20,168 bases of DNA from positions 1 to 20,168 of the forward strand of contig CALAIJ010000012.1 of the NCBI GenBank assembly GCA_937923365.1, given 5' to 3'. The stretch is from an uncultured Sulfitobacter sp. (GTDB lineage: Bacteria > Pseudomonadota > Alphaproteobacteria > Rhodobacterales > Rhodobacteraceae). The notes under the pieces were generated by a model. That model ran no database searches and had not been told where the DNA came from. It saw only the letters and a list, made by a program, of their open reading frames with translations. Positions within the stretch are counted from its first letter, which is position 1. Each line of letters begins with the position of its first letter. Of the stretch, positions 8,735 through 15,835 are shown piece after piece. Made by a program: the position numbers and the translations under genes.

Positions 8735-9097
8735 TTAACTCGCTTCGACTAGGGGTATTTCGGCACGTTTAAACAGTTCGCCCAGCAGACCCCAAAAGAA
8801 ATCTTGCCCGGGGTATCCTTCAATCCGCCCGACTTCTTGGGCGTCTTCCACAAGGATAAAGGTGGGGGTGTAGTGCACGCGGCGCACAAAGGTGACATCA
8901 GGGGGCTGATCGTGAACGTCGTACCGCCTGAGCGGGGCCGTCCGGCCCTCGGCGGTCTTGGGATAGATATGTGCAATTTCTTCGTTCCACTTGGCACACC
9001 AATAGCAGCCGTCTTCTTCGGCCATCAGCAGATAGGTATCGGACAAAGCTGGCAGAGGGGCCAAAGCTGCGCAGATAACGGCCAAAGATTTGATCAC
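8735..9097 (-). CDS. soxS: SoxS, periplasmic thioredoxin
   Basis: This is a small secreted thioredoxin-like protein with an active-site CYWC (DGCYWCAKWNEEI) and a cis-proline-type segment (VHYTPTFILVED). In Paracoccus, SoxS is reported to keep SoxY in its active reduced state. I place the start at the GTG at 9097 (120 residues). This gives a normal Sec signal peptide (VIKSLAVICAALAPLPALS, cleavage before DTY) with AAAGGCG about 10 nt upstream. Upstream ATGs at 9139 and 9136 are in frame (134 or 133 residues). They lack a ribosome site, would put acidic residues before the signal peptide, and fall inside the predicted -10 box of this gene. It is divergent from soxV and first in the soxS-soxR-soxT unit. 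Confidence 0.88.
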   Translation of the reverse strand: MIKSLAVICAALAPLPALSDTYLLMAEEDGCYWCAKWNEEIAHIYPKTAEGRTAPLRRYDVHDQPPDVTFVRRVHYTPTFILVEDAQEVGRIEGYPGQDFFWGLLGELFKRAEIPLVEAS

Positions 9098-9114
9098 GTG
9101 GTCAGCGCCTTTGA

Positions 9115-9142
9115 TTGACGAAACGATAACTTCCATCATAAT
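9115..9142 (+). promoter_or_regulatory. Predicted soxV promoter (sigma70-like)
   Basis: TTGACG (9115-9120) and CATAAT (9137-9142) each match five of six consensus positions and are 16 bp apart. Transcription would start near 9149, giving a leader of about 30 nt before the soxV start. The candidate SoxR site at 9140-9155 overlaps the -10 box and the start point, as expected for a repressor. Confidence 0.65.
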
Positions 9143-9162
9143 CTAATATTTGAATGTTTCAA
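9135..9162 (-). promoter_or_regulatory. Predicted soxS promoter (sigma70-like), overlapping the soxV promoter
   Basis: On the minus strand TTGAAA (9162-9157) and TATGAT (9140-9135) each match five of six consensus positions with a 16-bp spacer. Transcription would begin near 9128, about 30 nt before the GTG start of soxS at 9097. The -10 box contains the alternative upstream ATG of soxS. It overlaps the -10 box of the opposing soxV promoter, so the two promoters probably compete for polymerase and share one operator. Confidence 0.62.
9140..9155. promoter_or_regulatory. Candidate SoxR operator in the soxS-soxV gap
   Basis: AATC-TAATATTT-GAAT (9140-9155) is an imperfect inverted repeat. Six of eight base pairs are symmetric around 9147/9148. 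It is one base from ATTC-N8-GAAT, the pattern I recall for the related repressors SqrR and BigR. It lies over the -10/start region of both divergent promoters. Known SoxR binding to this gap in Paracoccus and Pseudaminobacter supports the call; the exact bases are inferred. Confidence 0.55.
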
Positions 9163-9179
9163 GGCAAGGCCTCCAAACA

Positions 9180-9920
9180 ATGTTTGATGTATCCTTTGTA
9201 GGCGCTCTACTGGCCGGTTTGCTGTCGTTCCTGTCGCCGTGCATCCTGCCGATTGTGCCATTCTACCTAAGCTATCTTGCGGGCGTCGGCATGAACCAGA
9301 TTTCGGCCGAGGCGGAGATTTCACGCTCAGTAAGGGTGCGCGCCTTTGTTGCCGCCTGCTGTTTTGCGCTGGGTGTCATCGTGGTGTTCATGGGGTTGGG
9401 GGCCACCGCGACCGCCTTTGGACAGGTCGTGCGGGAGTATTTCGACATCCTTCGCTGGGTGGCCGCGGCCATCATCATTGCCATGGGCCTGCATTTTCTG
9501 GGCGTTGTGCGGATCGGCATTCTGTATCGCCAGTTTCGCGCGGATGCGGGCAATACGTCCAACGTCAGCTTGCTGGGCGCCTTTGTGATCGGTATGGCCT
9601 TTGCCTTTGGCTGGACGCCTTGTGTGGGGCCTGTGCTGGCGGCCATTCTGTTCACCGCCGCAGGGCAGGACACCGCCAGTCAGGGCGCTGTGCTGCTCTT
9701 TGCTTACGGGCTGGGGATGACCTTGCCGTTCATTGCAGCCGCCTTGTTTATCGGGCCGTTCATGACCTTCATGGCGCGTTTCCGGCGGCACTTGGGGTTG
9801 ATCGAAAAGCTGATGGGGGTCTTGCTGATCCTGTTTGGCGTGCTGATCGCCACCAATTCCATCAACATCATCGCTCAATGGATGCTGGAGTACATTCCGT
9901 GGTTCAGCACCATAGGCTAG
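9180..9920 (+). CDS. soxV: SoxV, CcdA-family membrane thiol-electron carrier
   Basis: This 246-residue inner-membrane protein of the DsbD/CcdA family has six hydrophobic segments. It carries electrons from cytoplasmic thioredoxin across the membrane to periplasmic thioredoxins. The two catalytic cysteines are in the expected places: LSPCILPIVPFYLSYLAG (C21) and GWTPCVGPVLAA (C148). In Paracoccus, SoxV is needed for Sox activity and reduces SoxW. The start at 9180 follows AAGGCAAGG and gives the family's usual length; an in-frame TTG at 9150 would begin inside the operator and is rejected. It is followed by soxW after only 14 nt with a shared strong ribosome site, so the two are co-transcribed. 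Confidence 0.93.
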   Translation: MFDVSFVGALLAGLLSFLSPCILPIVPFYLSYLAGVGMNQISAEAEISRSVRVRAFVAACCFALGVIVVFMGLGATATAFGQVVREYFDILRWVAAAIIIAMGLHFLGVVRIGILYRQFRADAGNTSNVSLLGAFVIGMAFAFGWTPCVGPVLAAILFTAAGQDTASQGAVLLFAYGLGMTLPFIAAALFIGPFMTFMARFRRHLGLIEKLMGVLLILFGVLIATNSINIIAQWMLEYIPWFSTIG

Positions 9921-9934
9921 TCGAGGAGAAGACC

Positions 9935-10495
9935 ATGATCCGTATTTTGACCTTTCTAAGCGCGCTGGCGCTGGCAACCACGTCGTTTGCCGCAGAGCTT
10001 GGCGATGACGGGCTGCACAAGGCCGCGTGGATGCGCGACACGTTCAAAGATCTGAGCGAGGATCTGGCCGAAGCCAACGATGAAGGCAAGCGCCTGATGA
10101 TCATCGTCGAGCAGCGCGGCTGTATCTACTGCAAGAAGATGCACGAAGAGGTTTTTGTGGTGCCCGCAATCGACACGTACATCCAAGAGAACTTCTTTGT
10201 GGTGCAGATAAACATGTTCGGTGATGTGGAGGTAACGGACTTTGACGGCACCACCCTGCCGGAAAAAGACATGGTCAAACGCTGGGGCGCGCTGTTCACG
10301 CCCAACATCTACTTCATGCCGGAAGAGGTGCCCGAAGGCGCAACCGCCGTGCAAGCCGCTGCGGCCAATATGCCCGGTGCCTTTGGCAAATGGACCACGC
10401 TCAATATGCTCACCTGGGTGGTCGAGAAGGGCTATGAGGGCGATGAGCCTTTCCAGAAGTACCACGCGCGTAAGTTCGCAGAACAAAAGGGTTAA
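9935..10495 (+). CDS. soxW: SoxW, periplasmic thioredoxin
   Basis: This 186-residue secreted thioredoxin-like protein has a Sec signal peptide (MIRILTFLSALALATTSFAA, cleavage near residue 20). The active site is CIYC (C63, C66) in VEQRGCIYCKKMHEEVF, and a cis-proline-type segment is GALFTPNIYF. In Paracoccus, SoxW is reduced by SoxV. GAGGAGAAG lies just before the start, 14 nt after the soxV stop. It resembles SoxS in design (signal peptide, CxYC or CYxC, TPT/TPN loop) but is longer, with an extra C-terminal region after residue ~130. A 137-bp gap with operator-like palindromes follows before soxX, so soxVW and soxX onward may be separate units. Confidence 0.9.
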   Translation: MIRILTFLSALALATTSFAAELGDDGLHKAAWMRDTFKDLSEDLAEANDEGKRLMIIVEQRGCIYCKKMHEEVFVVPAIDTYIQENFFVVQINMFGDVEVTDFDGTTLPEKDMVKRWGALFTPNIYFMPEEVPEGATAVQAAAANMPGAFGKWTTLNMLTWVVEKGYEGDEPFQKYHARKFAEQKG

Positions 10496-10540
10496 AGGCC
10501 AAACCGGCTTTGAAAATGCTGCGGATGCGAACAGATCGAA

Positions 10541-10560
10541 GAATTCATTTAAGTGAATTT
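10541..10560. promoter_or_regulatory. Strong candidate SoxR operator in the soxW-soxX gap
   Basis: AATTCATTTAAGTGAATT (10542-10559) is an 18-bp inverted repeat with eight of nine pairs symmetric. It contains an exact ATTC-N8-GAAT (10543-10558), the pattern I recall for SqrR/BigR-type ArsR repressors. The soxW-soxX gap is a known SoxR target in Paracoccus and Pseudaminobacter. It is the best-formed operator candidate in the window. Confidence 0.65.
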
Positions 10561-10580
10561 GTATTGCCATCACGCGAATG

Positions 10581-10596
10581 TGTGCACTAGTGTACA
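10581..10596. promoter_or_regulatory. Second palindrome upstream of soxX
   Basis: TGTGCACTAGTGTACA is a 16-bp palindrome with seven of eight pairs matched and CTAG at its centre, 37 bp before the soxX start. Its sequence differs from the ATTC/GAAT site 20 bp upstream, so if functional it would bind another factor. A small hairpin GGCG-TGAAT-CGCC (10607-10619) lies between it and the ribosome site. I could not identify a convincing -35/-10 pair for soxX. Confidence 0.4.
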
Positions 10597-10632
10597 GAAA
10601 ACGACCGGCGTGAATCGCCACAGGGAGGGTCT

Positions 10633-11088
10633 ATGAAGAATGTTCTGGGGGCGGCCATTTTTGCCGCTTTGATCGCGACAACTGCATCCGCAGAAGACGT
10701 CAAACCGATGGAAGTCGCCTTTGTTGACGGCACGGTTGAGGTTTCACTGACAGGCAAGGCGGGTGACGCAGCCGAAGGCCGCAAGGTCTTTGCAAACCGC
10801 AAACAGGGCAATTGCCTGGCGTGCCACACGAATGCGGATCTTTCCGAAGAGAGCTTTCACGGTGAGGTCGGCCCACCCATGGACGGTGTCGCAGGTCGCT
10901 GGAGCGAAGCGGAGTTGCGCGGCATCGTAACGAACTCGAAAATGATGTTTGAAGGCACGATCATGCCTGCCTTCTACAAAGACACCGGCTATACGCGTCC
11001 ATTGGATGATTTTGCCGGAAAATCCATCCTCACGGCACAGCAGGTCGAGGATGTGGTCGCTTATTTGATGACGCTCAAAGAAGAGTAA
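10633..11088 (+). CDS. soxX: SoxX, monohaem c-type cytochrome of the SoxAX complex
   Basis: This 151-residue periplasmic protein has a Sec signal peptide (MKNVLGAAIFAALIATTASA, 1-20) and a single haem-binding motif CLACH (61-65). The distal haem ligand is probably Met111 in FEGTIMPAFYKDTG. With SoxA it forms the oxidative cytochrome pair that joins thiosulfate to the SoxY cysteine and passes electrons on. The length fits the family. A very strong ribosome site (AGGGAGGG) precedes the start. It begins the soxXYZA block, 137 bp after soxW and behind two palindromes. The next gene, soxY, follows after 22 bp. Confidence 0.95.
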   Translation: MKNVLGAAIFAALIATTASAEDVKPMEVAFVDGTVEVSLTGKAGDAAEGRKVFANRKQGNCLACHTNADLSEESFHGEVGPPMDGVAGRWSEAELRGIVTNSKMMFEGTIMPAFYKDTGYTRPLDDFAGKSILTAQQVEDVVAYLMTLKEE

Positions 11089-11110
11089 CATCCCAGATTT
11101 GGAGAAGACT

Positions 11111-11533
11111 ATGGAACTGACACGGCGGAAAATTCTCGCGATCGGCACGGGCACTTTTGCCTTTGCAGGCGTGATGGGCTTGCCGGCATTCGCAAGCCTG
11201 ACGGATGACGCGATTGCCGAAATGACAGGCGGCGCTGAAATGGGCGAGGGGGCGATCACCCTGACCGCGCCCGAAATCGCAGAGAACGGCAACACGGTGC
11301 CAATCTCTGTCGATGCACCCGGCGCGGTTGCGATCACGCTTTTTGCCGACGGCAACCCCGTCCCGGCAGTGGCGACATTCAAGTTCGGCCCGCTCAGCGC
11401 ATCCCGCAGCGCCTCCACCCGCATTCGCCTGGCCAAGACGCAGAACGTTGTTGCTGTGGCCCAGATGGAAGATGGCAGCTTTCAGCACGCCTCGGCCAAC
11501 GTAAAAGTAACCATTGGCGGCTGCGGCGGCTGA
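11111..11533 (+). CDS. soxY: SoxY, sulfur-carrier subunit with C-terminal GGCGG
   Basis: This 140-residue protein carries the Sox intermediates as covalent adducts on the cysteine of its C-terminal swinging arm (GGCGG, C138), visible exactly at the end. A twin-arginine signal (LTRRKILAIG, R5-R6; cleavage after AFA near residue 28) exports it to the periplasm. SoxZ has no signal of its own and is expected to travel as a SoxYZ complex. The mature part is the usual immunoglobulin-like SoxY fold (ISVDAPGAVAITLFADGNPVP and similar). The start at 11111 follows GGAGAAG; an in-frame TTG four codons earlier overlaps that site and is not used. soxZ follows after 24 bp with a strong ribosome site. Confidence 0.96.
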   Translation: MELTRRKILAIGTGTFAFAGVMGLPAFASLTDDAIAEMTGGAEMGEGAITLTAPEIAENGNTVPISVDAPGAVAITLFADGNPVPAVATFKFGPLSASRSASTRIRLAKTQNVVAVAQMEDGSFQHASANVKVTIGGCGG

Positions 11534-11557
11534 TCCGACAAGACGAGGAGAGAAAAC

Positions 11558-11887
11558 ATGGCATCAGGTGTAAAACCCCGCGTCAAAGTTCCCAAGAAGG
11601 CATCTGCCGGCGAGACGATCACAATCAAGACGTTGATCAGCCACAAGATGGAAAGCGGTCAGCGCAAGGACGATGACGGCAACGTCATTCCACGCTCGAT
11701 CATCAACCGGTTCACCGCAGACTTTAACGGCCAGAACGTCATCGACGTCACGCTGGAGCCTGCGATTTCCACCAACCCTTACTTCCAGTTCGAAGCGGTT
11801 GTGCCGGAATCCGGTGAGTTCAAGTTCACATGGTATGACGACGACGGGTCAACCTATGAAGAAGTAAAGAAGATCGCGGTTTCCTGA
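11558..11887 (+). CDS. soxZ: SoxZ, partner of SoxY in the sulfur-carrier complex
   Basis: This 109-residue protein binds SoxY to form the SoxYZ carrier used by all periplasmic Sox enzymes. It has no signal peptide, consistent with hitch-hiking export through the twin-arginine route with SoxY. Typical SoxZ segments are present: PRVKVPKKASAGETITIKTL, LISHKMESGQRKDDDGN, PRSIINRFTADFNG and FEFTWYDDDG-like FKFTWYDDDG near the C-terminus. GAGGAGAG precedes the start. It sits between soxY (24 bp) and soxA (36 bp) in the same operon. Confidence 0.96.
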   Translation: MASGVKPRVKVPKKASAGETITIKTLISHKMESGQRKDDDGNVIPRSIINRFTADFNGQNVIDVTLEPAISTNPYFQFEAVVPESGEFKFTWYDDDGSTYEEVKKIAVS

Positions 11888-11923
11888 ACGGAAGTCGCAG
11901 ATCTCGCCAAGGGAGGGACACGA

Positions 11924-12754
11924 ATGAACTTGAAACCATGGATTGCCATCGCTGCAATCAGCCTCAGCGGTGCAGCCTTTGCCCAAGACAGCAGCAGCCT
12001 GTCCGTCGAAGGCGAGGCATTGTTGACCGAAACCGCCGCCCCCGAGCATATGGAAAATGTCGACACGATCTATTCCGGTTGGCGTTTCCGCTCGGGCGAG
12101 ACGCAAGCCTTGCAGACCGATGACTTTGACAACCCCGCCATGATCTTTGTCGACAAGGGCATTGATCTTTGGGCCAAGGTTGACGGGACCGAGGGCAAGT
12201 CGTGTTCCTCGTGCCACGAGGATGTCGCCGATTTTGCAGGGCTGCGCACCACGTTGCCGCGGGTCGAGGACGCAGGACTGGTCACGATGGAGAACCTCGT
12301 CAACGAGTGCCGGACAGAGCGTATGGGCGCCGAGGCGTGGAAGTACTCCAAAGGCAACATGACGGCGATGACTGCCCTTATCGGTTTGCAGTCGCGTGGC
12401 ATGGCGATGAATGTGGCCATCGACGGCGATGCCGCCCCGTTCTGGGAAAAGGGCAAGGAGTTGTATTACACCCGTGTCGGTCAGCTTGATATGTCATGCT
12501 CCAACTGCCACGAGGACAACTACGGCACCATGATCCGCGCGGATCACCTGTCACAGGGCCAGATCAACGGGTTTCCAACATACCGCCTCAAGAATGCCAA
12601 GCTGAACTCGATTCACGGACGTTTCAAAGGGTGCATGAAGAACATCCGCGCGACACCGTTTGCCGAGGGCGGTGAAGAGTTCAAGGCGCTTGAGCTTTAT
12701 CTCGCGTCCCGTGGTGAAGGCCTTGTGGTCGAAACACCATCGGTGCGTAACTAA
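11924..12754 (+). CDS. soxA: SoxA, dihaem c-type cytochrome of the SoxAX complex
   Basis: This 276-residue periplasmic cytochrome catalyses, with SoxX, the oxidative attachment of thiosulfate to SoxY. It has a Sec signal peptide (cleavage after residue ~20, AFA-QD). Two haem motifs are present, CSSCH (94-98) and CSNCH (192-196), making this the dihaem form known from Rhodovulum and Paracoccus. C237 in GRFKGCMKN is the counterpart of the active-site cysteine (persulfide haem ligand). C129 in NECRTERMG is the likely axial ligand of the other haem. A strong ribosome site (AGGGAGGG) precedes the start. Unlike its tight upstream neighbours, it is followed by an intrinsic terminator and 90 bp before soxB. 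Confidence 0.95.
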   Translation: MNLKPWIAIAAISLSGAAFAQDSSSLSVEGEALLTETAAPEHMENVDTIYSGWRFRSGETQALQTDDFDNPAMIFVDKGIDLWAKVDGTEGKSCSSCHEDVADFAGLRTTLPRVEDAGLVTMENLVNECRTERMGAEAWKYSKGNMTAMTALIGLQSRGMAMNVAIDGDAAPFWEKGKELYYTRVGQLDMSCSNCHEDNYGTMIRADHLSQGQINGFPTYRLKNAKLNSIHGRFKGCMKNIRATPFAEGGEEFKALELYLASRGEGLVVETPSVRN

Positions 12755-12762
12755 CCAATATG

Positions 12763-12794
12763 AGCCCCGTGCAGGTTGCTGTGCGGGGCTTTTT
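12763..12794 (+). terminator. Intrinsic terminator after soxA
   Basis: AGCCCCG (12763-12769) pairs with CGGGGCT (12784-12790). The stem continues through two wobble pairs and CAG/CTG to a GTTG loop (12775-12778), and a run of five T follows. This is the best intrinsic terminator in the window. It lies inside the sox cluster, nine bases after the soxA stop, so soxB onward must depend on read-through or on its own promoter. Confidence 0.75.
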
Positions 12795-12805
12795 GCTACA
12801 GTCTT

Positions 12806-12826
12806 ATTCAAATATGCGCATATGTG
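12806..12826. promoter_or_regulatory. Candidate operator upstream of soxB
   Basis: CAAATATGCGCATATGTG (12809-12826) is an 18-bp inverted repeat with eight of nine pairs matched, around the perfect 12-bp palindrome ATATGCGCATAT (12812-12823). The decamer ATTCAAATAT (12806-12815) is identical to the complement of 9146-9155 in the soxS-soxV operator. This suggests SoxR control of a soxB promoter just after the terminator. No clear -35/-10 pair was seen, and the role is inferred. Confidence 0.5.
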
Positions 12827-12844
12827 CGAAAGGCCGGAATTCAG

Positions 12845-14542
12845 ATGATCTCACGTCGCGATTTTCTTCAGGTAGGTATGGCAGCGTCTGCTTTGGTCGG
12901 CGCGTCTGGTTTTGGCAATTGGGCGCGGCTGGCGGCGCAGCAAACCCTGACCCAAGACCAACTGCTTGAATTTGATACCTTCGGGAATGTGTCGCTGATC
13001 CATGTCACGGACATCCACGGCCAACTCAAGCCAATCCACTTTCGCGAGCCCTCCGTGAACATCGGCGTTGGCGACAACAAAGGCGTCGTACCTCATATCA
13101 CTGGTGCTGACTTCCGCCGTGCTTACGGCATCGCAGATGGCAGCCCCAGCCATTACGCGCTGAGTTCGGGCGATTTTTCATCGCTCGCGCAGGCGTACGG
13201 GCGTGTCGGGGGGCTGGACCGCATGGCCACCGTCATCAATGCCATTCGCGCTGACCGTCCCGACGCGATCCTGCTGGATGGAGGCGATACATGGCATGGC
13301 TCCTACACCTGTCATAAGACTGCAGGGCAAGACATGGTCAATGTCATGAATGCGCTCAAGCCAGATGCAATGACCTTTCATTGGGAGTTCACGCTGGGGT
13401 CCGAGCGGGTGGCCGAGATCATCGAGGGGCTTCCGTTCGCTGCCTTGGGTCAGAACATCTTTGATGCCGAGTGGGACGAACCCGCCGAACTGTTCAAACC
13501 CTACAAGATGTTCGAGCGTGGCGGCACCAAGATCGCCGTCATCGGGCAGGCGTTTCCCTATATGCCCATCGCCAATCCCGGCTGGATGTTCCCCGAGTAT
13601 TCCTTTGGCATCCGCGATGAGAACATGGCCGCCATGGTTCAGGAGGTCCGCGCGGCGGGGGCTGAGTGCGTCGTTGTCCTGAGCCACAACGGCTTTGACG
13701 TCGACAAGAAAATGGCCAGCGTCGTGCCCGGCATCGACGTGATCCTGTCGGGCCACACGCATGATGCCCTGCCCGAACCTGTTGCGGTCGGCGAAACGAT
13801 CATCCTGCCTTCAGGGTCCAATGGCAAATTCGTCACCCGTGTTGATCTGGATATCCGTGACGGGCGAATGATGGGCTACCGCAGCAAACTGATCCCGATC
13901 TTCTCGGACGTGATTGCGCCCGATGCCGAAGTTGCTGCCCTGATCGACGCGCAGCGCGCGCCTTATGCAGCCGAGATGTCGCAGGTCATCGGCCAGACCG
14001 ACAGCCTGCTGTACCGCCGTGGCAACTTTAACGGTACATGGGATGATCTGATCTGTGATGCGCTTTTGTCCGAGCGGGACGCCGAAATCGCGCTTAGCCC
14101 TGGTGTGCGCTGGGGGCCTTCCATGATCCCCGGGCAGGACATCACCCGCGAGGATATCTTTGGCGTGACCTCCATGAGCTACGGCGAGGCGTATCGCACG
14201 GAAATGACCGGTGAGTTCCTCAAGATCGTGCTTGAGGACGTGGCCGACAACATCTTTAACCCCGATCCTTACTACCAGCAGGGCGGCGACATGGTGCGCA
14301 CAGGCGGTCTTGGCTACCGCATTGACGTGTCCAAACCCCAAGGGTCGCGCATCAGCAATATGACGCTGCTGTCCTCCGGTGAGGCGATTGATCCTGCCCG
14401 AGGCTATGTGGTCGCCGGCTGGGCATCGGTTAACGAGGACACGGAAGGCCCGCAGATTTGGGACGTGGTGGAAAGCCACATCGCCAAGTTGGGCACAGTC
14501 ACCGTGCAAGAGAACAACAGCGTCGAAGTCGTCGGCGTCTAA
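12845..14542 (+). CDS. soxB: SoxB, dimanganese sulfate thiol esterase
   Basis: This 565-residue periplasmic enzyme releases the terminal sulfone group as sulfate from SoxY-bound intermediates. It belongs to the calcineurin-like/5'-nucleotidase superfamily. Metal and active-site motifs are in order: HVTDIHGQL (D56, H58), DGGDTWHGS (D147, H150), GQNIF (N203), LSHNG (H280) and SGHTHD (H303, H305). A 5'-nucleotidase C-terminal domain occupies ~390-560. The twin-arginine signal MISRRDFLQVGMAAS shows export in folded form and fixes the start at 12845; an in-frame ATG 23 codons upstream would cover the operator and terminator-proximal sequence and is rejected. The ribosome site is modest (AAAGG). 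soxC follows after 21 bp. Confidence 0.96.
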   Translation: MISRRDFLQVGMAASALVGASGFGNWARLAAQQTLTQDQLLEFDTFGNVSLIHVTDIHGQLKPIHFREPSVNIGVGDNKGVVPHITGADFRRAYGIADGSPSHYALSSGDFSSLAQAYGRVGGLDRMATVINAIRADRPDAILLDGGDTWHGSYTCHKTAGQDMVNVMNALKPDAMTFHWEFTLGSERVAEIIEGLPFAALGQNIFDAEWDEPAELFKPYKMFERGGTKIAVIGQAFPYMPIANPGWMFPEYSFGIRDENMAAMVQEVRAAGAECVVVLSHNGFDVDKKMASVVPGIDVILSGHTHDALPEPVAVGETIILPSGSNGKFVTRVDLDIRDGRMMGYRSKLIPIFSDVIAPDAEVAALIDAQRAPYAAEMSQVIGQTDSLLYRRGNFNGTWDDLICDALLSERDAEIALSPGVRWGPSMIPGQDITREDIFGVTSMSYGEAYRTEMTGEFLKIVLEDVADNIFNPDPYYQQGGDMVRTGGLGYRIDVSKPQGSRISNMTLLSSGEAIDPARGYVVAGWASVNEDTEGPQIWDVVESHIAKLGTVTVQENNSVEVVGV

Positions 14543-14563
14543 CTGCAAATTCGGAGAACAGAC

Positions 14564-15835
14564 ATGGACGAGATGTTCAAACCCTCCCGCCGCGCATTTC
14601 TTCGGGGCAGTGCGGCGGCAGCTGCGGGAACCGTCGCCGGGGCTGCATCTGCTGCGGGGCCGGACCCGCTTATCACCGAACTTCAGGATTGGGCCTCAGG
14701 CCTTGGCGTCGGTGTTGACGAAACACCTTACGGCCTGCCGATCGAATTTGAATCGGATGTCGTGCGGCGGAATGTCGAGTGGCTGACCGCCTCGCCCATT
14801 TCTTCGATCAACTTTACGCCTATCCACGCGCTGGAGGGGACCATCACCCCGCAGGGCTGCGCGTTCGAGCGTCACCACTCCGGTGCCATCGAATTGCGCA
14901 AGGAAGACTACCGGCTGATGATCAACGGGCTTGTGGATACGCCTTTGGTGTTCACTTACGCTGATCTGGAACGCTTCCCGCGCGAGAACCACGTCTACTT
15001 TTGCGAGTGTGCCGCCAACACAGGAATGGAGTGGGCAGGCGCGCAATTGAATGGCGTGCAGTTCACCCACGGAATGATCCACAACATGGAATACACCGGC
15101 GTGCCACTGCGCGCGCTGTTGAACGAGGCGGGCCTGAACGCGGCGGGAGACCTCAAGGACAAGTGGGTCTATGTCGAGGGCGCGGATGCCTCCTCCAACG
15201 GGCGCTCCATCCCGATGGAGAAGGCGTTGGATGATGTCTTGGTCGCGTTCAAGGCCAATGGAGAGGCTTTGCGGATGGAGCACGGCTATCCTGCGCGCCT
15301 TGTTGTCCCCGGCTGGGAAGGCAACATGTGGGTGAAGTGGATCCGCCGGATCGAGGTCACCGATGCGGCTGTCGAAAGCCGAGAGGAGACCTCCAAATAC
15401 ACGGACGTCTATGAGGACGGCACCGCGCGCAAATGGACATGGGTGATGGATGCCAAGTCGGTCATCACCTCACCCAGCCCGCAGATGCCTATCACGCACG
15501 GGCAGGGCCCATTGGTGATTTCGGGGCTTGCGTGGTCCGGCCACGGGCAGATCACGCGCGTTGATGTCTCCAAAGATGGTGGCATCACATGGCAGACTGC
15601 ACGTCTGGGCAAGCAAGGCGACACCAAGGCGCTTACACGGTTCTATCTGGATACGGTCTGGGACGGCGCGCCGATGCTGCTGCAAGCCCGCGCCATGGAC
15701 GAGACAGGCTACGTCCAGCCCACCAAAGAACAGTTGCGCGCCGCGCGAGGCGAAAACTCGGTCTATCACAACAATTGCATCCAAACTTGGTACGTCAACG
15801 CGGAAGGGGTCGCCGAGAATGTCGAAGTCTCTTAA
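14564..15835 (+). CDS. soxC: SoxC, molybdenum-cofactor sulfane dehydrogenase subunit
   Basis: This 423-residue catalytic subunit of SoxCD removes six electrons from the outer sulfane sulfur bound to SoxY. It belongs to the sulfite-oxidase family. A twin-arginine signal is present (PSRRAFLRGSAAAAAG, R9-R10). The cofactor-binding core includes HHSG, the FCECAANTG segment with the probable Mo ligand C149 (aligning with CAGN of sulfite oxidases), and PARLVVPGWEGNMWVKWIRR. A C-terminal dimerisation domain occupies ~300-415. GGAGAA precedes the start. Its last 17 bases overlap the beginning of soxD, so the two subunits are translationally coupled. Confidence 0.96.
   Translation: MDEMFKPSRRAFLRGSAAAAAGTVAGAASAAGPDPLITELQDWASGLGVGVDETPYGLPIEFESDVVRRNVEWLTASPISSINFTPIHALEGTITPQGCAFERHHSGAIELRKEDYRLMINGLVDTPLVFTYADLERFPRENHVYFCECAANTGMEWAGAQLNGVQFTHGMIHNMEYTGVPLRALLNEAGLNAAGDLKDKWVYVEGADASSNGRSIPMEKALDDVLVAFKANGEALRMEHGYPARLVVPGWEGNMWVKWIRRIEVTDAAVESREETSKYTDVYEDGTARKWTWVMDAKSVITSPSPQMPITHGQGPLVISGLAWSGHGQITRVDVSKDGGITWQTARLGKQGDTKALTRFYLDTVWDGAPMLLQARAMDETGYVQPTKEQLRAARGENSVYHNNCIQTWYVNAEGVAENVEVS

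Noticed and set aside
9327..9977. 216-codon minus-strand frame opposite soxV
   Set aside because: SoxV has clear CcdA motifs and a promoter on the plus strand. The opposite frame is His/Gln/Pro-rich shadow sequence.
12776..12844. Upstream in-frame extension of SoxB
   Set aside because: It begins within the terminator stem and covers the palindrome. The twin-arginine signal starts at the ATG at 12845.
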